Program-made: the position numbers and the translations under genes | Notes under the pieces: model-generated | The model's input: the letters and a program-made list of their open reading frames with translations, nothing else | Database searches by the model: none | What the model was told of the DNA's origin: nothing | Assembly: GCA_019054805.1 (NCBI GenBank) | Contig: JAHQIY010000001.1 | Span: forward strand, 186,001-250,000 | Length of the DNA stretch: 64,000 nt | Direction of reading: 5' to 3' | From: Brachionus manjavacas | Taxonomy: Eukaryota; Rotifera; Eurotatoria; Ploima; Brachionidae | Shown: piece after piece, positions 1 to 13,700 of the stretch | How the letters are laid out: the number at the start of each line of letters is the position of its first letter | Numbering within the stretch: position 1 is the stretch's first letter

Positions 1-382
1 TATTTTTTGGACCGCCAAATTAAACGGCCTAAAAAATACGGCCAAATTTTTGGCTGTTAACCACTTAAATTGAAATTTTTTCGTAATAATGTTTTTAATT
101 TAAAAAAAAAAAAACTAATTAAAATGATAAAAAAAAAAATTCTTAATTTTTTTTATTTTTCAAAATAATACAAAAAATTTACTGACCGCACGCCAAAAAG
201 TTGGCCGGTTTTTTGGCCGCCCGTATATCTTAGACCGTTTATTTTGGCGGTCCAAAAAATAGACCGCCTAGCTGACCGGTCAAATGACCGCCCACTTAAA
301 GGTTTTCCGGCTAATGCGGACACGGTCACGGTTTCTGATAATTTTGGCCGGTTAAATGTCCGTTTGTACGGATCCCAACACT
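1..382. mobile_element. Partial inverted-repeat DNA element, GC-richer than surroundings, cut by window edge
   Basis: The first 16 bases (TATTTTTTGGACCGCC) recur as the reverse complement around 252-270. The block is full of GGCCGG, GACCGCC and CCGTTT words, unlike the surrounding AT-rich DNA. On the minus strand its right end near 382 reads AGTGTTGGGATCCGTAC, which resembles hAT-type termini. The left end lies outside the window, so target duplication and length cannot be judged. No coding potential is visible. hAT assignment is a guess; inverted-repeat structure is seen directly. Confidence 0.4.
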
Positions 383-854
383 AATTTCAAGTGAGTTGAT
401 GGCCTTTAGTAAATTAATAGATTTTTGTTAGCAAAAAGATACTTGTCACCAAAATAAACTCAAATAATTTCTTAAAAAAATTAAAAATTTATTAATTTGA
501 GCCAAAAGTTAAAAAATAAAAATAAAAAAAATATAACTTTTTTTTTTGTGACAGAGTTGGTCAAATATTATAAGTTTAGCCTTGCCTTAGAATTTTCACC
601 AACTCTGGGTCAAAGTAATGAGAACAATCCATGATCCTTTATCGATCTGGCATGACTTGCTGCATTAGTAAATAAATCTTTTGCCAGAAAAAAAATGTCA
701 TTTATTCAGGAAAATCAATTATTTACTTTTTCACCTGCACAGCTTGACTAAAGTCTAAATTAAAATTTTAAATTCAAATTAATAATAGAAGTAAAAAAAA
801 CTAAGAATTATAATTAATTTTATATTGATCCTAAAAAAAAGTATAACATTATTT

Positions 855-1301
855 CAGAGTTGTTTAAAAGTCCCAAAAAAAAGTCTAAGTCATCAAAAAA
901 AAAAAGTCTTTGGTGGGACTTTTTTTTTTTTTAAAAAAATTTAAAAGTTCTGACTTGGACTTTTTTTTTGATCTTTTAAATGGACTTTTAAATTTTTTTT
1001 TTCAAAATAAAAGTCCCACCAAAGACTTTTTTTTTTTTATCAAAAAGAAAGTCTCACCAAAGAGTTTTTTTTTTTTTTTCTAAAATAAACGAGCTGCCAA
1101 AAAATAAATTAAAGAAATAAAATTTATGATTTTTTATTTCAATTTTAAAATTGGATCAACAGAGATGTTCCGCTTTTTTTTGACTTGGACTTTTTTTTTT
1201 GAAAAAAAAACTAAAGTCTTTGGTGGGACTTTTGAAAAAAAAAAAAAAAAAAAGTCTTGACTTTGACTTGACTTGAGACTTGTGACTTTTAAACAACTCT
1301 G
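855..1301. mobile_element. hAT-type MITE with perfect 8-bp target duplication (family A)
   Basis: This is a 447-bp non-coding element with terminal inverted repeats: left CAGAGTTGTTTAAAAGTC, right GACTTTTAAACAACTCTG. It is flanked by the perfect 8-bp direct repeat CATTATTT (847-854 and 1302-1309). The interior is poly-A/T plus repeated AAGTC / GACTTG words forming nested inverted repeats. An 8-bp duplication with CAG...CTG ends is the hallmark of hAT superfamily transposition. No transposase is encoded, so it must have been mobilised in trans. Full copies of the same family lie at 18670-18987 and 27706-28160. Confidence 0.85.
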
Positions 1302-1749
1302 CATTATTTGAATAAATACAGTATGAAAAAGTCGGCTTACCTTTTAAACGTAGATTATTAAAGTAAAAAATGTAACTAAAGCTCAGATTTAAAATAAAAA
1401 TCAAAATGTATAAATTTTTTTTTTGTATACTTTTTTATTATCAATTATCATATTTTATACGATCAATATCAGAGTTAAATATGACCTTTAAATATAAATC
1501 CTGAGAAAGTTTTATTTTTCAAAGAATTCTCCAAATTTGAGTTCTTAACTTTCAAGGATCGTTTAAAGTGTTTTTACACTGAGACTTAAAAAAAATAATA
1601 TTATTAATAAAATAATTTTTAATTACGAGTCAATTAAAAAAAACGAAAGAACTGCAAAGAATCTGTTTTCAAAAAATAAAAAAACTCAAAATGAAAGGGA
1701 GATGTATTTTGATAAAATTTGTTAAAAATCAACTTAATTTTTTTTATAG

Positions 1750-4700
1750 AAAAAAGATTACAATGATGTCCTTTTGTTCGAAACTATCTTCAAACTACTT
1801 GAACTTTACTCGGTTAGTAAAATGATCCATGACAAGATTAAAATAAGTGGATTAATTTTGTTAATGATTGATATGGAAAGTACAGGATACTGTAATCTGA
1901 CAAGCTATTGGAATGCGTTAAGTAAATTATTTTCGAATAATAATCAAGTAATTAAATCTCTTAGAAAATTTTTACTTAAATTTTTTTTAGCTAGTTGATA
2001 GTGAGTTGATGGAAATTTTGGCTGCAAACATATCTAAAATTAGCTTTTCTAGTTTAGAATCATATTTAAATTTGGGTAAGTGTCAATTTGATTAACAAAA
2101 ACGCTTAAAAACATTTTTTGATTAGTTCGAAAATTTTTAGCTAATTAATTGAATCTTTTAAAATTAAAATCAAAATTTAAAAAACAGAATTTTGATCTTA
2201 AATTATCTTTATTAAAATAAAATATTGTTTTCAATACAAAAAAACGTATTCAATGCTACTAAGCTTTTGTACCTTGAAAATACCTTTTTTATCTAAAATT
2301 TGATAAATTAAAGATATTTTACCTAATTTCAAGTAAAATATGGTAATATAAAAAACCGTATTTAAGGTAAAATTTCTATGGGATATTTTCGACAGATATG
2401 GTGAAAAAAAAGTTCTTAATTTTTAATCGAAAAGATTAAAGTTTTTGGACATCTTTTTCAAACTTTTTAAGACTTTTTTGACCAAAATTTCAATCAACTG
2501 CAGTTAATTTTTGAAAATTTAATATTTTTTAAATTTCATCACAATTCTAATTTTCCCCTTTAAAATTTTTTTCAAGTTATTAATTTATTTACCTTTTATG
2601 AGCAACAATAACTAAAGTTAACATAAATTTTCATTTTTTTTTCACCACTTCGTCGTTAGGCTATCTAATTACTTTAATTTTTCAAGACCAAAATTAGGAT
2701 AATTAAAATTCAGATTAATTAAATGATCAATACATAAAAATAAAAACGAACATTAAATAAATAATAAACGATTTGTAAATAGCATTTAAGACCAGACTTA
2801 GGCAAAAGTCATTAAGTCAAAGTCAAGTCAAGTCATATGAGTTGACTTTAATTTAAAAAAAAAAAAAGTCACTAAAATTGAAAAATTTAGAGAAAAAAAC
2901 AAATTTTTTTTTTCGAGAGATGTAGCTTTTTTTTTAATTAAATGTTGATGTCGAACACTTAATGATAATTTTTTCTTTTTTTTATATTTAAAAACAAAAT
3001 TTTAATTAAAAAATTTAAATTTAAAAGACTTTAAAATGACTTTTTTTTTTAATTTTGCCCAAGTCTGTATAAAACACTATTAAAAAATAAATAAATAAAT
3101 AAATAAATTATTATTATTATTATTATTATTGACGACTGTGAGAGTAAGGGAGCTCTACTCTTCGCGCTCCTTCAGCAGCGCATGCATGTCACTGATGATC
3201 TACTGCCACCCTTTTTGGTTCTGAGCCAGCTTCTCCAACTGGCGAAGATCATTTGTTGTCGTTATCTTGGCTGACCGAGATGCGATAATGATTTTCTTTC
3301 AGCCTTGTTTTTTTGAAGCTTTGATTTACCTAATAGCTCAACTAAGACTTGGCAAAGCAATTTCAATTAAAAAATATTTGCCATATCAGAAATTATAAAA
3401 AATTTTTTTTTCAAAAGCTAAAAAACAAGCTGATTTTAGCTAATTAATTTTCAGACTTTTTTATATTTTATATAACATAACATTGGTCACATATTTATTT
3501 CTTGTGCTAATTAGCCTTTAAAAAATTAATAAATATGACTAAATTTTAATTCTATTTCAGTCGAAACATGTGTTTGTCAATTCAATGCGCAAAAAACAGA
3601 GCTTTTCAATTTTCTTCCGAGTTTATTTTTATATGAAATATCATTGAGTCATGTAGAATCAATTGAACCATTAAATTGCTGTCGACTTGTGATCACACAC
3701 TTGATTTCAAAAATAGAAAAAAAAATAAAAACCGCGCAAAACTTTCCATGCAAGCTTCCACCAACAGACATATTTAATTTGGCTGAATATGAAGATTTAA
3801 ATGAATTTAACAGTGATCCAAATGAAATAATTAACATGTATTTGTTCAATAGACTCTCATCCGAATTTCTAAATGCTGACAACACTTACGAAATTATTTG
3901 TTCGATTTTTAAAAAAATGGTCTCAAAATGGCCCCATCTTGTAATCTTTCATGTAAAAAATGTTCTTTTTTAACTTTTAAATTAAGTATCCAACCATACA
4001 CTGCTTATTTATTTACAAAATTAAGTCTTCAACTAACTGTGACATAATTAACTATCTACTAGAGTCAATGACCAATCTAATCAGTACTAAAGTAATTTTT
4101 TTTAGATTATTTTAACACTGTGTAGTTGATTACTAAATAATTTATTAATTGTAAAAATTTTTGAAATTTGAGGAAAAAATTAAATTAAAACTTTAAATTT
4201 TTTGTTAACTTATGATAAGACATATCGACTATAAAAGTTAAAAAATATTTTTTATCCAAGTCACGAACTTCTGGAATTAACTTTTTTGCTCTTCGCTGAA
4301 CTCTCTCAAGCTCATTTTTGTCTTTTTCTAAATAAGGACACCAAGCACTGACAGCGTATTCCAGGTGTGGTCTAACCATTGAACAATGCAATAATTTAAT
4401 TGTCTCACTACAGGGATACTTAAATGCTTTTCTTAACTAAACCCAACATTCTATTTGCTCTAGCTGTATGATTTTTTGATTTGGCAAGTCCATTTAAAAT
4501 CACTTTATCAAATATCTAAATCTCTTTCAACATTTGACTTACTCAAAGTTTTTGAACCAATCTTTTAATCAAACTCTGGATTTTTTTGCCAATATGAACA
4601 ATTTTGCATTTATCTACATTTATCAAATGAGTCGACCACTCTTTTGACCATTTGCACACTTTATCTATATCTTATTTATAAATTTGAGTTTGTACAAAAG

Positions 4701-7700
4701 CTTTCTATGAGAGACCTTATCGAAAGATTTTGCAAAATATCTGATAAGCCATTTGATAATGCTTCAGAAACAAAATCTCAAGTAACCAGTAAATTGGTCA
4801 GACGTGACTTTTTTGGTAAGAAACCAAGTAATTCTATTATTATTATTATTTATTAGTTTAAAGCCCCATAGGCAAAATTACAAAAAAATTACATTAAATT
4901 CGAGTTAAATTTAAAAAAAGAAAGAAAATTGCACTAGTGTTACTAAGTAAAAAAATTTACTCTCAAAAGATCATTTAAAATTTTATAAAAATAAAAGCAA
5001 TCCAATTTTAGTTCCATATTGATTTTTATTTGCGAGCACACAAACTTAGCCGAGTCAACCAAGCCACGATTTTTTATCTAAAAATATATGATCAATTATG
5101 ACTATTGAAGTCTTTGTACTATATTCCATATAATTCTATATTTACAGTCTATAGAACTGAACATAAATTTATCAGATTTTACATAAAATTAGATAAATTT
5201 TCAGCACTTTACTTAAAGACAAAATGATATTTTGTCAATTAATATATATAAATGTCAATTAAAAAAGAATAATTAGTCGATTAAAACTATATAATTCGTA
5301 AGTTATACTAGAGTCAATTTTAAAAATAAATGTCATTTAAATAAATGTTTTGTCAATGTAATATGAAGGAAAATATAAAAAAATTTTTTGAAAATGGAAA
5401 GATTTTAGCTTCTTATTTTTGCAACGCTTTTGAAATATTAAGTGGTGTGCCAACGCTCACAACTTGACAAAGTCCTATTGCGCAGGCTTCTTTTGGAAAT
5501 TCTGTAAATAAACTTTCTCAATATGCAATTCCTATAATGTGCTTGCACATGTAATGTTTAAACCACAATGGACCGTCAAAACAACCTTTCACCGAAGAAT
5601 TTATCCATGTAGTCTCAAAACAGATAAAATTGGCAAATATCAAAAAAAATTAATTGTCATTTATTGTTTTATTTGCAAACATTTTTTTTGATGACATAAT
5701 TAATGGCTTTAATTTACAATAATTTAATCTAATTGAAAAAAATTAAATTTAATTCACAATTATTTATTTTAAGTTACAAGGCCGTTCGGAGCTGCCAAGG
5801 GGAACTATTCCCGTCTTATATTTTAAATATAATATATAATATAATATTTTAAGTTACAAATATTTAATATAATTGACAAAAAAACTAATTGACGTTTCTC
5901 CAAATTAATTTACAGTTTCTCTCCCTGCCTTTACTTAAAATATTTAAAAAAAACCGGAACATAACTGTGTTAATTTTAATAAATTCTTTTTTATTTATCA
6001 TTTAATAATTTAAGAGTATAAATGATTTTAAAAGAAATTACTTAGAAAAATAGCAATCTTTATTTTTCTGGTTTGAACCAGGGAGCATTGTGAATTTTCA
6101 TACAAATATTCCAATTCAAAATTTAAATTCTTATTAAAAGTATCTATTTTGTACTAAAGATTTTCTTGTAAGCTTTAAAAGGTGAAACAAACAATGTTTC
6201 ATTTAACAGTCCAATTTAGAGAAGAAAATTAAATGAGTATTTGTCAATAAATTGATTATTTATAATTAAATTGTTTTTTAATTTAGAATTGAAAAATAAA
6301 ATTTTAAAGTAATTTTCACCTAAATCAAAATTATTTAAGTAGCGGCCAACGAAATTTAACTTTCAAATAAAATAAATTTACAAACTAAAAATAAATTCCT
6401 ATTAAAATTGATAATTGAGACAAAAAATAAAAAAATTTTAATATTGATAATCTCCTTGCTAATTAAATTAATTTTTATTTGTTAAATTTAGTGAAATATA
6501 TTTTGTTTCATCGTCAAAGTTTAAAAAGCTCAATTTCGTCAATTTTAATTAATGAAAAAGATTTAATTTAATTTTTGTTTGAATGAAAATTCACAATGCT
6601 AAACTAGAGAGTTGTAAAGTTCATTTGAATTCATAAAAACTTTTTTTTGCTTTTAAAGTAATTAAGGTAATTTAGTTCAGTAAAGTTTTTTTAAAAAATT
6701 TTGCTTAATCCGAAAATATAAGTCTAGATTATAATATTTTTTAAAGGCGTGCGAAATGCAGAAAATTGCAGAGTTTTTTGCAGACTTATTTTTATAGGAT
6801 TTTAGTAAAGATTTAAATACGATTCTTTTGTTGAACTTTTAGCAGATAAAGAATTTTATTATGAGAATTAACTCTTTTTTTCTGTTTGCAAAAAACGGGT
6901 CATATTTTTGATAAAAAAATTCGTTTTTCAATTGTTCACATATTTGGTGGTCACAGACCCGAAGACACTAATTAAAAGCAACTCTATAAAGCTTTTTAGT
7001 CAAAAAATTTTTGCCAAAATTTGAATCTTAATATAGAGTTCATTTTTTGACATTTAAAAGAAGTTAAAAAAATTGACATCAAATGTTTAGACTTTTCAAC
7101 TTTTTTTCAATAAAATCTCCTTCAAAATATAAAATTATTAAATTAATAAAGACTACATGGTGAATTTTTTTCAATTTTAAGTCAAATTTCTTCTCAGGTT
7201 GACATTAACTTGTGTTTGAATACATTTCGCTCGCTGATGTCATCATCGAACGGCGACAGCTTAATTGTAAAACTTGTATCCATGAAACAATTGACCAAAC
7301 TATGCACTATGAAATATGACTATTTAGTTTACCCTCATTTATCAAATGAATTGGTATCTATAAGAAGTTTACAATTAGCTGAAAATGAGCGCTTAGAAGT
7401 TTTGTACATGAAGGCATACTGTATCAATAAGATCATAAGATATCGACCGGACTATTACGCCCAGGAACTCTTGGCCACCATTTCTAGCTTGCTAAATCAA
7501 TGTGTGCATCCAAATGATGAGGGAATTTGTGCCATTCTGTTAGATACTATTAGTTATTTGTGTGAGAGTGAAGTTGTTGACATGATGTCCACTTGGACTG
7601 CTCTTTTGCCTCAATTCAATTTGGAGAAAAGAGTTCTAACTTTAAATGCTTTTTGCCGGTTCATGTCTGTTGCTGCCAGGTTAAAGCATCTAGAGAGCGA

Positions 7701-10700
7701 TAATGAAGTAAATTTTACAGAAAAATTTAGTAAAATTTATTCTCTTTTTTTTTTCTTTTAAGAATTCATTTTATTTTAAAATGATGCAAAATTTGTGGGC
7801 TATGAGCGATCCGATGCTGAACAGCAATGAGAATAAATGGTTAGTAATTGATGCAGCGCTTAGAGAACTAAGCAAGTTTGACAAATCAACATTTAAATGT
7901 TCACTTTTACCCAATTTTGTAAGAATTTTTTTTGATAAATAATTTTTGAATAAAAATCAAATATTTCGGCGGATTTCCGCGAAAAATCATTGTAAAAGTC
8001 AAATATTTTTCCTAGGTTCAAGAAAAGCTAAAAGAACGGAACAAAAAAATACTGGATTTAGAAGAAAATAAAGAAAAGTCCATAAATGAGATATTTTCCA
8101 ACATCCCCTCGCTTTGTTACATGGATTACTTTGAATCTCTGGAACCTGAAGCTTATCCAGGCTTGGCTTCTCTGTTTGATCGAATACTTTCCACCGAAAT
8201 TGATTCGATACCCAGGCGATCTATTTCGTTCGCCAAGGAGAAAATTTTTTCCGAGGATGAACAATTAATGTCTAAAAAATATTTAAATGAACATTTGAAA
8301 AAATTTTTGTCAGATGAATACACAAAAGACTTGGTTGAATTGGATGCTGGTCAAAAATTGGAAAGTAAAAAATTGGAAGTTTATTTATTAAAAAAATTAA
8401 AATAAAAAATTTAAGTCGGATATATTTTGTTCAGCTTTGAACCTTATGCCGATAGAAATCTCGAAGGAAAGATTGCTAAAAAGCATATTAAGAGCTATTG
8501 GAAAAATTATGAGAAAACATTGGCACTGATTTTAAGAAAAGTAATTTTTCTAATAATTTTTTGTATAAACATTTATTAAATTTTAATATTTATTAATTTA
8601 ATAAAGGGACACTTTGATATTAATGAAGACAATTTGTACTATTTTACAAATGCATTTAATAATTTTGTCAAAAGAAGCTATCACGCTTGTGTTCAAGTGA
8701 GATCAATGATTTTTTCTGCAATTTTAAATAAATTTATTATTTGGTCTTTGCTGATTAACTTATATTTCTCATTATTACATACATTTTTCATGAACTGATC
8801 CTTGTGATATTTTTATTCATAACCCAGGTAATTGTTCCAAGCAAGATCTTAATTAAGATCTTGAAAAGTTCTCGAAATGTTCTTAGTATGTTTCTCAGAA
8901 AGAATCTTATAAGCTCTTGTGACGATTTTTTAAAGTTCGTCACTATATCTTATAAGATTTTTATAAGAACTTTAAAGATGGTATGTTTGAAAAAATCTTA
9001 TGAAAATCAACAAGTATTTTTAAAGAAACTGTTATTTTCTTAAAGATTAATTTCAAATTTTATTTTCATATTTTTTTTTTAATTAAGATAATTTAGGGAT
9101 TCAGACAAAAAACTCAGAAAGTTTTTTAAATAAATTAAAAAAAAAATAATTAATTTAAATTGGCCTTTTTTCAATGAATAAAATTTTTAATTTTAACTTT
9201 AGGAAATCAATTTTTCCTTTGATTATAATTCTTCTTTTATGAATCCTTTTTGTTTGGATTCTACGCTCGGATTTTCTACATCAGTGCTTGATTGATCTGC
9301 ATTTAAAAAAAATTTAACTCAATTTTAGCTAATGATATATATTCAGAAAAATTACCTTTTTTTATATTTCTTCTTGAGTCAATACATTTTTGTCTTAGTG
9401 ACTTTACAATTGATTTTAGCTTCCTTAAATAGCAGGCTAAAAAAAAATAAATTTTAGAAAATAATTATAATTATATATGAGAAAGTTCACATTTTATTTA
9501 TTTGTTTCCTACATAAGCTTCTTTACTTTTGAATACGTTACGTTCTTTTTGGATGTTATTTTTGAGTATATATTTGCACGTTTAATAAATAAAAAGGAAA
9601 TTTATTAATTAAATAGCAAGATAATAAACAGTTCTATCATACTTTTACATAATTTACATCCATAATTTGAATTTTTATCAAAAAAAGAAAAAAATTAACA
9701 TTAAGTGTTCGACATCAACATTTAATTTAAAAAAAAAGCTACATCTTTCGAAAAAAAAAAATTTTTTTTTTCTCTAAATTTATCAATTATAGTGACTTTA
9801 AATAAAATGACTTGTAGTAGTCATATGACTTGACTTTGACTTAATGACTTTTGCCCAAGTCTTAATGATTTCAATAAAAATGGACAGATCGCTCGATAAA
9901 AAAAGTTTCAAAATTTTTTCATTTCTTAAAAAAAGTATCTTAAAATTTTTTGTTGTTTTTAAAATATTTACATATTTGCCTGCATCAAATTTTTGAAGCA
10001 AAGAGACAATTCATGAAATTCAACTTTTAGAGAATTTAGTAGCACAAAAACTTTTAAATAAATTTTGATATTTTTTCTTTTAAAAAATCTAAGTTTTTTT
10101 CAAACTAAATCCGTTCTCATCTTATCTAATTTTAGTATAAAAATTTTTATTTCAACATTTTTTTCACAAAGGCCCTAAATCTTGAGTACAATTCACAGCT
10201 TGACGAAAAAACTGCAAATGATCCTAAGATAGTAAATAAGCTTGTTAACACATGGAACATGTAAACCAAAAATTTTTAATATAATTTAGGAAAAATATCA
10301 ATTTATTTTTACAGAGCTAGAGACAGGCATTTAGAGATTTTGACCGAAAGTTTAAACCAGCGGACATGCAACCCAAATGCTGCTTTATTTACAATAGTCC
10401 TTAACAGTTTGGTTTTGACCACAACGGACTATGTAATGAACAATTTCGCCACTGATGAAGACATTACATTCAATCAACGAAAATGGCTCGAGGTTCTAGT
10501 CGATTTTATTCTCAATATAAAAGAGAACAAGACTGCCACTGAGTTGGAATATATCACCATGTTCAGCTATAAACAATCACATTCGGTAGATGCTCTTAAA
10601 TTTTTGTTCAAAATATACAAAGAGTCTAGTTTGCTCAATTGGTTTATGGCCAGTGTTTTGCCAAGTTGTGTGAAAATAAAAATAAATTCTTTTCTCATAA

Positions 10701-13700
10701 ACTACATTGATAGAATTGAATTGGAAATTTTTAGCAAAGAAATTCTGCAACCTAATGACATTGTATCACTGAGTGTTTATTTAAAAAATTTGATCCATCT
10801 CGAAAACAATTTTCGAATCGAACAAAATAACAAAATAAATTCTCATTTTTCTAATTTGCTTGAAAAATTTAGAAATCAAATTGACCATGAGTCTCTGGTT
10901 GTTGATTGCTATTTGAATTTATTTGTTCAATGTTTGTCTGCATTGTATCATCAGGAATCGATTTATTACGATGACACAAACATTTTGATCAATTTGATTA
11001 GAATTCTGAGCCAAAAAAAAGACAGTGTTTTTTATGACCTGCACAAAAACTCGATTTCATCAATGGTAAATTTAAACTGTCTGGCATACAAAGCTAATTT
11101 AATAAAGAATGAACAAATTATTGATATCTACGAACTGTTAAATAAAGTAATTTTAATTTTCTACTGTTAGATTTTATTATATGATTTTTGTGAATCAAGG
11201 AATCAAGATTTAGTGATCTGCTGGCCTTGTTTTGCAGATTTTTGGTCTCATATGGCTTTTATGAATCAGTCGAATGGATTGAGAAGGCTTTCTCTAAATG
11301 GTCTAAGTTTTATGCAGATTTTAAATTGGTAATGTTATTACATTGTTATTTTTACATTGTTATGTACATTTTATTCAAAAATAGTAGTTTTTTTCCTAGG
11401 AAAAAAATTTTTGAAGCGAAGAAGGTTTTTTTTAATTTTGTTAATACAGACAGGTGATCCAAAATTTTTTGATCAATTCTCATGTTAAAAAACTTAAGCA
11501 TACATAACCAAGACCTTTTTTAATACATTAAGTCTTTGCCTTTCTGAACACGGAAAAATGGAAACAAAGCAAATTTATTTTATTTTCGATAAAATTATTT
11601 GAAAATGAGCGGATTTGCTTTTGAAAAGTCTGAAATTACCTAAATTCAGCTTCAGCAAATACTTAGAAATTGACAAAGTAAAATATTTGTTTAATTATCA
11701 ATTTGCTTTTTTTGCTCAAAAATCATTGTGAAATTAGTACAAAGAACAAAAACAAAAAATTTTTGAATCTTTATTAGTATGAGTCTAAAAATGAATCTGA
11801 AAATGTTTCAGCTGATACAAACTTTGTACCATCCAAATTAAGTCACAGTACTGCTATGATTTTCTGTTTTCGCGTAAATTACAAAATTTAAAAAAATTAA
11901 ATTACGTAAATTTTTGTAAAAAGTTAAAATTCCACAAAATACTACTTTTCTTGACTTTTTAAAAATTTTTTGGACCTGAATTCGGAACAAAAAAAAATTA
12001 CTTTTTTTCACGTAATTTTACGTGAAATTTTATTTGAAAATGGTAATTTTTAGTAAAAAGAAGTAAATTTTATAAAAATTAAAAAAAAAAAAAAAACCCA
12101 AAATTAAAAAATGTTCAATTTTACACATCCGAATATAATTCAATGATTCGACTTATCTCCATTTTTATTTATAACCACTTTAATTACCTTAATTTATATT
12201 AATATGTTTTTTAAAGATTAAATTGAAAATAAATTATTTTATTTATTTATTAAAAACTAATAAAACCCTTTTTAAAGGCTTAAATTTTTTGGGGGTGACA
12301 AATTTAATTTTTTTAAGATGACAAAAATAACTAAAAGTGGTGACTAATTTAATCTATTTTAGCTGACAATAAAAAACTAATTATTCTGACAAAAAAACTA
12401 AACGACTGACAAATATATATATATTGAGGTGACTATTTAATAATTTTGCGCTGACAAAATTTTATTCATTTTTATTTTATTTTAGTTCTAATTAAGCTAT
12501 TTAGTTCGACTTGAGCGGAAATCAAAAGTAATGACCCTATGCTTCACAAGGAGTGAATAAGGGAAAAAAAGAAAGCTATTTGGTAATTTAATTCTGTAAG
12601 ATTGTAAGGAATGAACTTAGATTGTGACGTTTTCTCATAGTTGACTCTAGCTTGATGATGACTTTTTGAAAAAACGGTTTGTCATAATCGTCTGGAGCTT
12701 CCTTCTGATTTTGGTGCTATTGTTCAAGATTTTGATTTTTATTGTGACCTCAAAATCATTAATTTGTTGTAAAAATAATTATTACGTCAAAAAGTATTTT
12801 TGTCACTCAAATGATTATTTTTTCAGTCAATTAATTTATTTGTCATCGTATGTAATTTTTTTGTCAGTCCATTGATTGATGTCCCTTTTTAAATGATTTA
12901 TATTTAAAAAACTTAAGCAATTAATATAACATGTAACAATCTTTTCCAATTTATGTCTTTTCAACTTTCATTTTTTTAGCTTATTTACTCTATTTTGATT
13001 TTTTTTTTTATCTAATTTTATTAACTTTAATTTTATTTTTAACTTATTCTGAAGGAGCTCTAGCTCGGTACAGAAAACAAATAAATAAAATAAAAAAATA
13101 ATAATTAATATAGGGTCGAGTGATTTTTTTTCGATTTTCGAGTTATTTGATTCCTACTTAAATAGTCCATAATTGATTTTATTCTCTATTTGATTTCTAG
13201 TATTTTATTCATTAATTAATAGTAAAGATACTTAATATTTTTTTTATTTTATTTTAAAAGTTTAATTCAGATGTTTAATATTGTTCAAAAATAAATTTTA
13301 TAGATAACTAATCAAGAATATTAAATAAATGTTATTAGATTAGTTACCCAGAACAAAAAATAAAATATTGATTGATATTGCACTTTTTAATTTTTGTTAA
13401 ATTTTTTAAAAAATAAAAAAAAACTACAAATTTTTTCAAATTTTATTGATTTTAGTGAAAAAAAAAAAAAAAATTTAATTGAATTGTTGAATCTAAAAAT
13501 TAATCAATTTTAAATTTGTAATGGATCAATTTGAATTTTACAAATTCATTTAATGATTTAATGACAATTGCTGTTTAGACTCTGTCTCATTGTGTGATCA
13601 TTTTAGGATCTAGCTGGGTCTGCTATTGTACCTAGGGTTTTTTTTTCAAGAGGCTAAATACCTAGCCATTTAATTTTTTAGTGAGAAAAAAAAAATAAAT

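Noticed and set aside
5400-5640. Possible decayed coding segment (SYFCNAFEILSGVPTL and following)
   Set aside because: Stops in all frames and no recognisable family; cannot be told apart from chance.
12290-12885. Possible CRISPR-like array
   Set aside because: The repeated words are only 4-8 bases, spacing varies, and the genome is plainly eukaryotic with spliced genes.
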